From: Escarpia spicata
Taxonomy: Eukaryota > Annelida > Polychaeta > Sabellida > Siboglinidae
NCBI GenBank assembly: GCA_963995525.1
Contig: OZ023207.1
Coordinates: 548,501 to 612,500, forward strand
Direction: 5' to 3'
Length of the DNA: 64,000 bases
Below the pieces are notes generated by a model. That model was not told the origin of the DNA, ran no database searches, and saw nothing but the letters and a program-made list of their open reading frames with translations. The position numbers and the translations under genes are program-made. Positions 22,985-32,744 of this stretch are shown here, one piece after another (within the stretch, counting starts at the first letter, position 1; every line of letters begins with the position of its first letter).

Positions 22985-23573
22985 GTGTCCGTGACTGGTG
23001 TGTTGTGTCCATAACACTAGCATGGTCGTGTTGTAGTGTCCATAACATTAGTGTGTTGTAGTGTCTGTGACACTAGTGTGATGTAATGTCCATGGCATTA
23101 GCATGTTGTAGTGCTGGTGACACTAGCATGTTGTAATGTCCGTGACACTAATGACATGTGATGTAATGTCCGTGACACTAGCGTGCTGTGTCCACTGCAC
23201 TAGTTTGTTGTGTTGTAGTGTCCACCACACTAGTTGTAGTGTCCACGACACTAGTTTGTTGTGTTGTAGTGTCCACGACACTAGTTTGGTGTGTTGTAGT
23301 GTCTGTGACACTAGCGTGGTGTGTTGTAGTGTCCGTGACATTAGTGTGATGTGTTTCAGTGTCTGTGACACTAATGTGTTGTGTCTGTGACACTAGCATG
23401 GTGTGTTGTAGCAGCCAACAGCGAAGGAGCTCTTGTGCGCGCGTGTAAGACGGCCTACCTCTCTGACCTCATAGAGCACTACAGTGTGTTGTGTGTGTGA
23501 CACTAATGTGTTGTGTGTGTGACACTAGCATGGTGTGTTGTAGTGTCTGTGACACTAGCATGGTGTGTTGTAG
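22985..23573 (+). repeat. ~31-bp minisatellite abutting the E5 acceptor
   Basis: The unit is GTGACACTAGCATGGTGTG plus TTGTAGTGTCC. The real E5 acceptor is the final GTGTGTTGTAG of this series, so each unit has a TTGTAG acceptor-like end. The array is interrupted at 23,412-23,482 by a decayed copy of E5. Confidence 0.9.
23412..23482 (+). pseudogene. decayed duplicate of kinase exon E5
   Basis: After the same GTGTGTTGTAG acceptor, the sequence matches E5 from CGGCCGACAGCGAAGGAGCT (here CAGCCAACAGCGAAGGAGCT) to CTCATAGAG, except for a 16-nt deletion removing the KHVFI-coding part. The deletion shifts the frame and creates TAG within CTCATAGAG, and the copy ends without a donor. Used as an exon it would truncate the kinase. 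Confidence 0.88.
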
Positions 23574-23713
23574 CGGCCGACAGCGAAGGAGCTCTTGAAG
23601 CATGTGTTTATCCGGCGTGCGCGTAAGACGGCCTACCTCTCTGACCTCATAGAGCGCTACAGGCGCTGGAAGGCTGAACATGACAGCGACTCAGATGACA
23701 GCGACAGCGAAAT
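23574..23713 (+). CDS. STK24/25/26: GCKIII kinase exon E5: end of kinase domain
   Basis: The exon runs from acceptor GTGTTGTAG to donor GTAGGT, 140 nt, phase 0 to 2. It encodes RPTAKELLKHVFI, RKTAYLSDLIERYRRWKAE and the acidic DSDSDDSDSE run. This matches the RPTAKELLKH..LIDRYKRWK signature that closes the kinase domain and begins the linker in STK24/25/26. Two bases are left over and are completed by the first base of E6. Confidence 0.95.
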
Positions 23714-23844
23714 GTAGGTGGCACTGTCTCACTCCTCGCACCTTATAGCTGTGTGTGTGTGTGCTTGCGTGCGTATGTGTTTGTGTGTATTCCTAAATGA
23801 CAGCTACGGTATAGTTTGTCTATGTGTGATAGTCTTTGCACATT

Positions 23845-23950
23845 ACTGGTAGCATGGCTGAATGCTTCCCAGAGTCGAGATGGTGTAAGATTGAAAAGGT
23901 CTGCCAGGGAATAAACTGTAAAGTGCTTTTATCAGTCGTGAGATGGATTG
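23845..23950 (+). mobile_element. SINE body fragment
   Basis: GGCTGAATGCTTCCCAGAG, GGTCTGCCAGGG and GTAAAGTGC match in order the body and tail of the SINE at 947-1405 (GGCTGGATGCTTCCCAGAG and others). The tRNA-like head is absent. Confidence 0.75.
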
Positions 23951-24020
23951 TGACAACGATTGTGTTGTGATAACACACGCCTTAGTGAGTGTTGTATTGT
24001 GCGCCCCCTAGGAGCAGGAA

Positions 24021-24880
24021 TAGTCCAAGAGCTAGCGGTCATTTATTTGCTTGAAATGGCCAGGTCTGGTGGGTATTTCTTACATTTGGGCTGTTCAAAA
24101 CACCATGTCTTAAGATTCCTGAACGGTGGATTGAAGATGGGGTAGGGGTAAAGATGGGGTAGGGGTAAAGATGGGGTAGGGGTAAATAGTAGTCCATTTT
24201 ACCAACACACATCTTCCAAACTATAGCAGATATGGTATTATTGGAAAGGCATTTGAACACTCTTTCCAACCATATCATAATTGATATGTCATTTTGGTAT
24301 AATGACGTCAGCATGACGTCATATATACTGACGTCATTTGTGTACTATGCTATAAATTACTCTACAATCTAACCCCTAGTTCACGTAGGTGAAACCCTCT
24401 ACCCTAGTGAACTTCCACAACAAAGTTTTTCAAGACGGTCACAACATACAAATATGAAATCCAGTTAGTTTCCCCCGGGAGTGGAAGCAGTCGTGGGGTT
24501 TGACTGATTTATTACAAGAAGCGTGATTAGTGATATAAGGGGGAGGGGTAGATATAAGAGGGTGGGAGTAGATATAAGGGGGTGGGAGTAGATATCAGTC
24601 CACTTCATCAACACAGATCAGCCGAACTGTAGCAAGTGAGGTATCGTTGGAAAGATATTTTGATAATCTTTCCAACGATGTCGTAGCTAATAGGTGCGTA
24701 TTAGGTACTGAAGTTATGTTGACATCATACTTAAAATATTCTATGTAAATAACTCCACAGTTTACTCCTTAGGCCAGATAGGTCCATTCTATAACACATA
24801 TCTGCCAAACTACTGTATCTGAGGTATCGATGGAATGGTATTTGAATACGCCTCCCAAATATCATACATTTAACATATAA
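24021..24880 (+). repeat. left long inverted repeat of the 6-kb element
   Basis: Contains three related sub-units at about 24,190-24,340, 24,590-24,720 and 24,780-24,870, each with a paired TTGGAAAG..CTTTCCAA-like core. GGGGTAGGGGTAAAGAT and GGTGGGAGTAGATATAAG minisatellites lie between them. Confidence 0.7.
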
Positions 24881-25189
24881 TTATTCACTCCTCACGTCAG
24901 TCAATAGACCAGTCAGGGCGAACTCACCCACATAGGAATTACCATCACCTTGTTTCTGAAAATGGTTATTGCATGCAGATGTGAACTACATATGCCACAC
25001 GGGAAGTGTGTTTCGTGTAATGTTTGTGGGTGGTTATTACAATTGTATGGTTTAAATCACCTTGCGGGGTGTAGAAATGTTTGAACCGCGTTGCTCCACA
25101 CAGACCAAAGCCTCCAGTTGTCAGAAGTACAACAAGCTGACTCTCTCTGGATGACATGTTGGGCTCTTCAGAAAACTATTCCACGTGGA

Positions 25190-25808
25190 CACACTTCCAC
25201 AGTGGGCTGCATGGAGAACATTGCACTTCCTTCCACAGTGGGCTGCATGGAGAACATTGCACTTCCTTCCACAGTGGGCTACATGGAAAACATTGCATTT
25301 CCTTCCACAGTGGGCTGCATGGAGAACATTGCACTTCCTTCCACAGTGGGCTACATGGGGAACATTGCACTTCCTTCCACAGTGGGCTACATGGAGAACA
25401 TTGCACTTCCTTCCACAGTGGGCTACATGGAGAACATTGCACTTCCTTCCACAGTGTGCTACATGGAGAACATTGCACTTCCTTCCACAGTGGGCTACAT
25501 GGGGAACATTGCACTTCCTTCCACAGTGGGCTACATGGAGAACATTGCACTTCCTTCCACAGTGGGCTACATGGAGAACATTGCACTTCCTTCCACAGTA
25601 GGCTACATGGAGAACATTGCACTTCCTTCCACAGTGGGCTACACGGAGAACATTGCACTTCCTTCCACAGTGGGCTACATGGAGAACATTGCACTTCCTT
25701 CCACAGTGGGCTACATGGAGAACATTGCACTTCCTTCCACAGTGGGCTACACGGAGAACATTGCACTTCCTTCCACAGTGGGCTACATGGAGAACATTGC
25801 ACTTCCTC
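25190..25808 (+). repeat. 36-bp minisatellite from decayed coding sequence, ~17 copies
   Basis: The unit encodes STVGYMENIALP. The last unit reads on in frame into PPTRMDVVQEIL of the decayed gene, so it arose by amplification of 12 of its codons. All three frames and the minus strand are open through the array because the period is divisible by three. Confidence 0.92.
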
Positions 25809-25881
25809 CAACCAGAATGGATGTTGTTCAAGAAATTCTCAAGATATCACAGTGGACAGCAAATGAATGTGGTGAGAAATG

Positions 25882-26106
25882 TGCTATGACTTAGCTATTG
25901 CGAAGTCTGCCCTTCAGATCCAAGCACAAGAATCAATACATTATGATGGTGTCTTGTGCTATGACTTAGCTATTGCGAAGTCTGCCCTTCAGATCCAAGC
26001 ACAAGAATCAATACATTATGATGGTGTCTTGTGCTATGACTTAGCTATTGCGAAGTCTGCCCTTCAGATCCAAGCACAAGAATCAATACATTATGATGGT
26101 GTCTTC
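25882..26106 (+). repeat. 75-bp triplication in the decayed gene
   Basis: Three copies of TGTGCTATGACTTAGC..CATTATGATGGTGTCT, each encoding YDLAIAKSALQIQAQESIHY and a few more residues. This is a single coding segment of the decayed gene made triple. Confidence 0.93.
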
Positions 26107-26469
26107 ATTTGATTTTGCTCATTTCATATTGAAATGGCGTACTTTGCATCCTTAGGATATATTCTGGAATCTTCAAGTGGACCTGGAGTTCTCTGTAATA
26201 CAGGAGTGTGAGCTGCTGGGTCTTGTTAGGAAAACATTTCAACAGTTGCAAGAGACTTCACTCTCTTATTGTGACAGCTCATCAGATCCTCACCTTCAGA
26301 TCCTCACCTTCAGATCCTCACCTTCAGATACTCACCTTCCGTAGACTTGTTGAGCTGCAAAGTCCTAATAGTAAAGAATACAAAAACTTTCTTAAGCAAT
26401 TGAAGAAGAGTCCCACATCAAGAACACTGAACACTGTTCATGTATTTACATCATATCTGCTCCTGGCAT

Positions 26470-26615
26470 CATTGCAATTATGCTAGGCGGATGGTACGTA
26501 ACTCTCTGAACATTGAACACTGTTCATGTATCTACAGGAATTGTGATCTCGTCATATCTGCTCCTGGCATCATTGCAATTACACTAGGCGGATGGTACGT
26601 AACTCTCTGAATCTG
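26470..26615 (+). repeat. ~110-bp direct duplication
   Basis: CTCCTGGCATCATTGCAATT and GGCGGATGGTACGTAACTC appear twice, flanking ACACTGTTCATGTAT copies. Just before it (26,285-26,335) CAGATCCTCACCTT is repeated four times. Confidence 0.85.
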
Positions 26616-26887
26616 ATCTATATGGATGTCACCCACGAAGGAAAGCGATCCATTTTCCAAAAAGTGCTCTTTCCACAGGAAGCACATGAAGCTTTGGAAC
26701 AAACAGTTAACAAAGACACTGCTTCGATGCAGACAGGAATCAGTACTTTCACACATTACTGGAAGGCAGGGACGAGATGGACAGTGACACGCCCAGTCAG
26801 AGGTGCTATACTGAGTGGTTTCTTAACCTACATCGCATCTGGAGAGAACGATGATCTTGAGAACCTCGTGAAGGTGCTTTACGAGAC

Positions 26888-27055
26888 GGATGCCTGACAG
26901 CTGGATGCCTGACAGCTGGATGCCTGACAGCTGGATGCCTGACAGCTGGATGCCTGACAGCTGGATGCCTGACAGCTGGATGCCTGACAGCTGGATGCCT
27001 GACAGCTGGATGCCTGACAGCAGGATGCCTGACAGCTGGATGCCTGACAGCTGGA
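26888..27055 (+). repeat. 15-bp minisatellite, 11 copies
   Basis: GGATGCCTGACAGCT repeats directly after the ETDA-coding end of the decayed frame. A 48-bp duplication follows at about 27,150-27,246 (AGGCAGTCATTGAGAAGGG). Confidence 0.93.
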
Positions 27056-27759
27056 TGTTGAGCATCAACGGACGTTGTGTGTCATCTTCTGGCAACTCGT
27101 AGGTTAGCCCCAGAAGGGGCTGTATGGAGAAACCACACGGAAGACTTGAGGCAGTCATTGAGAAGGGAGCATTGTGGTAGGATGAATTCTTCCCTTAAGG
27201 CAGTCATTGAGAAGGGAGCATTGTGGTAGGATGAATTCTTCCCTTATGGCAGAAGGGTTTTTAACATTAACATTTTAAAAGTTTTTAACACATGTCGAAA
27301 ATACCCACAATTCATAGCTCAGATATCAAGGAATCAGCCAGTATTAGTCTTTTAAGTATCTGCAAGATGGGGCCACCACTAGAGGCTTTATCTCCACCGG
27401 GCACTCTGGGGAGAAAACACCCGGGCGCTTTCGGACATGCAGGGTCTAATGGGTTAAATGGAAGGGTTGTTATCCCTATATGAGCTAGTGACTAAAACGT
27501 GGAATGATTGACATAGAATAGTTTAGATATGATGTCAGTTAGACACCACTACATCATAATTACCTGTTATGATGGCATAGTTGGAAAGAATATTCAAATA
27601 TCTTTCCAATGATACCTCACTTGCTATAGTTCGGCTGACCTGTGTTGATAAAGTGGACTAATATCTACCCCCACCCCCTTATATCTACCCCACCTCATTA
27701 TATCTACCCCACCCCCATTATATCTACCCCACACCCTTATATCTACCCCCACCCCCTTA

Positions 27760-28679
27760 TTTAACCAGATTTATCAAGATTGCCACCCAGAGAATTAACT
27801 CTAAGTGGCAGGTGGACAAGGAAGCCCTTTGGCTTATCGAGAGTCCAACCCTTTTATCTATGTTTATCCCGTCCTTCTGAGGTATGTGTCGATTTTATTT
27901 TTAAACATATTCATGCAACTAGCTCCCACACAATCAGCAGGTAATCTGTTTCATTCATTTACAGTCCTTTGTGAAAATGAGAACTTTCTTATATCTAATC
28001 TACACTGCTCCTTTGCTAATGTAACTTCATGTCCTCTAGTCCTTCTATCTTTCTTAACTGAGAAAAAAATATTTCTATCAATATTTTCATAACCATTCAT
28101 TATTTTAAACACTTCTACCTGATCTCCTCTCAATCTCCTGGTCTCTAGTGTTGTTAAACCACATTCTTTTAGGCGTATTTCATAACTAAGATCCCTCAGT
28201 TTTGGTATCATTTTAGTCACTCTCCTCTGTACTCTTTCTAGCATATCTATGTCCTTCCTGCGATATGGCCTCCACGCTTGAATACAATATTCTAAATGAG
28301 GCCTAACTATTGTTTTGTACAGTGGTATTATTAGTTCTTTTTCCTTAAACGCTATATTTCGCCTAATTAATCAAAGGATTTGATTTCCCTTTGAAGCTGC
28401 AATTCCGCACTGCTCTGAAACCTTAATATCAGCACTAATGGTTAACCCTAAGTCCTTTTCTTTTACAGTAGTACTTAGTACAGTACCCCCCATTGTATAT
28501 TCTACTTCTTCGTTCCCATGTCCTGTGTGAAGGCATTTACATTTCCCAAAATTGAACAGCATTTGCCACTTTTCAGACCATTTTATTAACCTGTCAAGAT
28601 CATCTTGTAAATGCTGTCTATCTCCATCACTTTTAATCCTTCTAAACACTTTTGTATCATCCGCAAATTTCAACACTAT
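27760..28679 (-). mobile_element. second, 5'-truncated LINE copy with nonsense mutations
   Basis: On the minus strand this closely matches the 3' half of the LINE at 5,629-7,435, from LKFADDTKVFRR to the 3' UTR with TCGATAAGCCAAA. It begins inside RT motif C. At least two premature stops are visible: TGA after GNQIL near 28,370, and TGA after RTVNE near 27,950. It inserted into a TATATCTACCCC minisatellite of the inverted-repeat arm, so it is younger than that arm. Confidence 0.9.
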
Positions 28680-28892
28680 CTACCCCACCCCTTTATATCT
28701 ACCCCACCCTCTTATTTCACTAATCACACTTGTAATAAATCAGTCAAACTACACGATTGCTTCCACTTCCAGGATGAAAATAATTGGATTTCATATTTGT
28801 ATGTTGTGATCGTCTTGAAAAACTTTGCTGCATAACTTTCCTAGGTGGGAGGGTTTCATTTATCTGAACTATGGACTAAAATGTGAACTAAT

Positions 28893-29432
28893 AATAGTTA
28901 AGATATGATGTCATTGTGACGACTATATCACCATTACCTAATAGTTAAGATATGATGTCATTGTGACGACATTATATCACCATTACCTAATAGTTAAGAT
29001 ATGATGTCATTGTGACGACATTATATCACCATTACCTAATAGTTAAGATATGATGTCATTGTGACGACATTATATCACCATTACCTAATAGTTAAGATAT
29101 GATGTCATTGTGACGACATTATATCACCATTACCTAATAGTTAAGATATGATGTCATTGTGACGACATTATATCACCATTACCTAATAGTTAAGATATGA
29201 TGTCATTGTGATGACATTATATCACCATTACCTAATAGTTAAGATATGATGTCATTGTGACGACATTATATCACCATTACCTAATAGTTAAGATATGATG
29301 TCATTGTGACGACATTATATCACCATTACCTAATAGTTAAGATATGATGTCATTGTGACGACATTATATCACCATTACCTAATAGTTAAGATATGATGTC
29401 ATTGTGACGACATTATATCACCATTACCTAAT
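28893..29432. repeat. 49-bp minisatellite, 11 copies
   Basis: The unit is TAGTTAAGATATGATGTCA plus TTGTGACGACATTATATCACC and ATTACCTAA. It is almost perfectly homogeneous, and grew within the right inverted-repeat arm. Confidence 0.95.
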
Positions 29433-30139
29433 AGTTATGACATGTGGAACAATAGTTCAGATATCTTTCCAACGATACCTCATTTGATGTAGTGTGTCTG
29501 ATCAGTGTTGATGAAGTGGACTAATATCTACCCCACTCCCTTATATCTACCTCACCGCCTTATTTCACTAATCACACTTGTTGTAATAAATGAGTAAAGA
29601 CTACAGGATGGCTTCCACTCCCAGGGGGAAAACAACTGGATTCCACATTTGTATGTTGTGGTTGTCTTGGAAAAACTTTGTTGTAGGAATTCCCTTGGTA
29701 TGAGGGTTTCACCTACATGAATTACAGACTAAAATGTAGCGTACTTTATAGCCTAGTACACATATGACGTCATACTGACGTCATTACAACACAATTATAT
29801 ATTAATTATGACACTTTTGGAAAGAGTGTTCAAATACCCTTCCAATGGTATCATATGTGCTATAGTTTGGAAGATTTATGTTGATGAAATAGACTACTAT
29901 TTACCTCTACTCGCATCTTGTTATTCACACCTAAGGACATTCATCAACCCCTAGCATGTCAATCCACCGCTCGCGAATCTTACGATACAGTCTTTTGAAC
30001 AGCCCAAGTGTAGGGCTATTCAGAAATACCCACCAGACACCTGGCCATTTCAAACAAATAAATGACTGCTGGATCTTGGACTAAAAATATTTATTTGTCC
30101 TAAATTACAACAGGATAATTGTTAGAAAAACAAAAATTG

Positions 30140-31208
30140 TGGTGAGTGTTGTGTGTGTTGCAGTGATGAGGGAGGGGATGATGAGGAGAGTGTTGAGTGT
30201 CGTGTGTGTTGCAGTGATGAGGGAGGGGATGATGAGGAGAGTGTTGAGTGTCGTGTGTGTTGCAGTGATGAGGGAGAGGATGATGAGGAGAGTGTTGAGT
30301 GTTGTGTGTGTTGCAGTGATGAGGGAGAGGATGATGAGGAGAGTGTTGAGTGTCGTGTGTGTTGCAATGATGAGGGAGGGGATGATGAGGAGAGTGTTGA
30401 GTGTCGTGTGTGTTGCAGTGATGAGGGAGAGGATGATGAGGAGAGTGTTGAGTGTCGTGTGTGTTGCAGTGATGAGGGAGAGGATGATGAGGAGAGTGTT
30501 GAGTGTTGTGTGTGTTGCAGTGATGACGGAGAGGATGATGAGGAGTGTTGAGTGTTGTGTGTGTTGCAGTGATGAGGGAGAGGATGATGAGGAGAGTGTT
30601 GAGTGTTGTGTGTGTTGCAGTGATGATGGAGAGGATGATGAGGAGAGTGTTGAGTGTTGTGTGTGTTGCAGTGATGAGGGAGAGGATGATGAGAGTGTTG
30701 AGTGTTGTGTGTGTTGCAGTGATGAGGGAGAGGATGATGAGGAGAGTGTTGAGTGTTGTGTGTGTTGCAGTGATGAGGGAGAGGATGATGAGGAGAGTGT
30801 TGTGTGTGTTGCAGTGATGAGGGAGAGGATGATGAGGAGAGTGTTGAGTGTCGTGTGTGTTGCAGTGATGAGGGAGAGGATGATGAGGAGAGTGTTGAGT
30901 GTCGTGTGTGTTGCTGTGATGAGGGAGAAGATGATGAGGAGAGTGTTGTGTGTGTTGCTGTGATGAGGGAGAGGATGATGAGGAGAGTATTGAGTGTCGT
31001 GTGTGTCGCTGTGATGAGGGAGAGGATGATGAGGAGAGTATTGAGTGTCGTGTGTGTCGCTGTGATGAGGGAGAGGATGATGAGGAGAGTGTTGAGTGTT
31101 GTGTGTGTTGCAGTGATGAGGGAGAGGATGATGAGGAGAGTGTTGAGTGTTGTGTGTGTTGCAGTGTTGAGGGAGAGGATGATGAGGAGAGTGTTGTGTG
31201 TTTTGCAG
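30140..31208 (+). repeat. 51-bp minisatellite derived from E6 acceptor and exon start, ~21 copies
   Basis: The unit is GTGTGTTGCAG followed by TGATGAGGGAGAGGATGATG and AGGAGAGTGTTGAGTG. It matches the real junction TTTTGCAG / TGATGATGGAGAGGATGATG of E6. Most copies keep the AG; a few carry TGCTG or TGCAA instead. Units are mainly 51 nt, so decoy acceptors would add DEGEDDEES-type 17-residue blocks, but shortened units (for example the last, about 44 nt) shift frame. Confidence 0.93.
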
Positions 31209-31350
31209 TGATGATGGAGAGGATGATGAGGAGAGTATTGAGTGGAATGGGACGGTGCGAGAGCGTCCGTCTCCGCCCAGAATTTCGTCTCGTGAGTCCA
31301 CTGCTCCTCCCCTCGGCCAGCGCGAGTCAGGCACTCGCTCCGTCTTCAAG
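31209..31350 (+). CDS. STK24/25/26: GCKIII kinase exon E6: acidic linker
   Basis: The exon runs from acceptor GTTTTGCAG to donor GTACGT, 142 nt, phase 2 to 0. With the two bases of E5 it encodes I-DDGEDDEESIEWNGTVRERP and then a Ser/Pro/Arg-rich segment ending SVFK. The acidic run followed by EW..TVRE corresponds to the D/EW.FTIRE motif after the kinase domain of STK24/25/26. It is the last exon before the lineage-specific insert. Confidence 0.85.
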
Positions 31351-31804
31351 GTACGTCCACACAGTGCCACCTGGTGCACACACTCATTCTCGTCACGTCA
31401 CTGACTCGCACCGTGCATCTGCGTAGAGTAGCACCTTGTGTTGTGATTGTTCTAGGCCTTAAGTAGGGTGTGGTTGTCAGGGTGAGACATAGACAAGACA
31501 TAGACGGAGACCAGAGGGTATAGAACTCATGGCAGGGGTCAGAGGGTGTAAAAGATGGAACTAAGATCCGTTGAGTGTCAGATTAAACATATCTCAACTC
31601 GTGAGCTCTCTTGAGCTTTCTCTCATCTTTCATGGCTGTCCACAGTTCTGTTTGACCTGAGGTCAATGTTTGACCTAAGGTCATGTGTTTGACCTGAGAT
31701 CATTGTGTTTGATCTCAAGTCTTGACAATTGTTTGTCCCCTGTTTGACCTTGGGTCACTTCCGTTGCCTTCTGTCATCTGCATTGTTTTCCTGCACGTAC
31801 CCAG
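31351..31804 (+). other. intron E6-E7 with TGACCTnAGGTCA motifs
   Basis: Mostly unique. At 31,653-31,665 and 31,671-31,683 there are perfect TGACCT-N-AGGTCA everted half-sites and at 31,690-31,702 an imperfect third. They could be nuclear-receptor-like sites or merely a short tandem repeat. Confidence 0.5.
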
Positions 31805-31948
31805 GCCGACCCCTACTCCGACCCTTACTCCGACCCCTACTCCGGTCAATACTCCGGCCCACCGCCAAACTACAGCAGTGCCCCAGAGGAGACGCCACTG
31901 CCACCGGTGCCGCAGAAGAGTTACCGGAAAAGTCAAAACAACAACATG
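31805..31948 (+). CDS. STK24/25/26: GCKIII linker exon E7: DPYS-repeat and Pro-rich
   Basis: The exon runs from acceptor GTACCCAG to donor GTGAGT, 48 codons, phase 0 to 0. It encodes ADPYSDPYSDPYSGQYSGPP, then SSAPEETPLPPVPQKSYRKS. The DPYS units are a 12-bp coding repeat, and PLPPVPQKS resembles an SH3-binding proline motif. No equivalent exists in vertebrate family members. Being symmetric, it can be skipped without loss of frame. Confidence 0.8.
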
Positions 31949-32744
31949 GTGAGTGCATGTTTACTCTGTTATCCTTCACCTCTCACCTCATGCTATCTAG
32001 ATGCCTCACAGTGCACACCGTTCACTTGGATACAGGCTCAGTCAGAATTAAATCTACACAAATTGCAACATTGCAGTGATAATATGGAAGAACATAGTTG
32101 CGTGTACAGGCACAGACCAGTCTGAGGAGGACTGGTTTATTAGTCAAACCCACATGTTTCTATATGATGCTATATATTTAAACGGAGGCAGTCTGTTCCT
32201 CTACCCGTAATTAATCAACTTAGTAATGTGTAACAGGAAGTCCACTGAATTGGCAGTGTTGAACTTGGTAAAATTGGACATCGTTGAACAGCAAAGAATA
32301 TTACGGTGAACTCAACCAGCCTTGGCAATATTGCCACTGAAGCTTGTTTAGAAAATGGATGTTTTGTTTACAATTTGAACAAGATGTTAATGGAAACCTT
32401 TAAATTCTAAACATTGTTACAGACTTACTAAACACAATTTGTCAAGCAGTTACCTTCAACATATTCATTGTAATCTAACGAACATTATATTAATTAATAA
32501 ACAAAACCAAGGAACAGACGACCTGCTTTTATGTACTGCAAATCATCTTTACATTTTTAATAGTAATGTTTTTTATTTCAGACAAACAACCATCTAAAGG
32601 TCCAAACAATTCATCAATAAAACAGTGTATGCAATAAAACATAAATACATCAATGAAAAATATACTGTATTGTATAAAGCCTGGGATCCAGTGATGCCCC
32701 CATTGCGACATACAGTACATGTGGCTGGTAACAATGATTACATG
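31949..32744. other. unique intronic stretch
   Basis: Non-repetitive, AT-rich DNA with no recognised exon, RNA or element. Confidence 0.6.

Larger units (their letters stand above)
25060..27190 (+). pseudogene. decayed coding region of unrecognised repeat-associated protein
   Basis: Scattered frames give protein-like fragments: PPTRMDVVQEILKISQWTA, YDLAIAKSALQIQAQESIHY, GSFHIEMAYFASLGYILES, CKRLHSLIVTAHQ, KEYKNFLKQLKKS, YMDVTHEGKRSIFQKVLF, EALEQTVNKDT and LSGFLTYIASGENDD. The order and the GSFH core recall a family of large, repeat-associated proteins of animals whose name I cannot give. Stops, frameshifts and at least five local tandem amplifications interrupt it. It lies inside the long inverted repeats, so it may be the former transposase-related gene of that element, or a captured gene. 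Confidence 0.55.
24021..30083. mobile_element. 6.06-kb inverted-repeat element (probable DNA transposon relic)
   Basis: The left arm from TAGTCCAAG (24,021) and the right arm ending CTTGGACTA (30,083) are reverse complements over several hundred bases; for example, ATTTATTTGCTTGAAATGGCC and its inverse near 30,040. Each arm holds two or three related sub-units with paired TTGGAAAG/CTTTCCAA motifs and TGACGTCA palindromes. The right arm is split by a 49-bp array and by a nested LINE. A TA dinucleotide at both ends may be the target duplication, but no longer duplication is clear. Between the arms lies a decayed protein-coding region (25,060-27,190). The superfamily is unknown. Confidence 0.65.
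27470..30083 (-). repeat. right long inverted repeat of the 6-kb element, interrupted
   Basis: Read on the minus strand it repeats the left arm. The outer unit is at about 29,800-30,083, the middle unit is split across 28,690-28,890 and 29,435-29,700, and an inner unit lies at 27,470-27,760. Insertions are the LINE at 27,760-28,679 and the 49-bp array at 28,893-29,432. Confidence 0.65.

Noticed and set aside
25121..25894. Cys/His-rich proteins encoded on either strand
   Set aside because: These frames are different readings of the 36-bp array; only the frame continuing into the decayed gene has meaning.
30105..31379. Minus-strand open frame of 424 codons rich in Ser/His/Leu
   Set aside because: It is the antisense of the E6-derived 51-bp array plus E6 itself.
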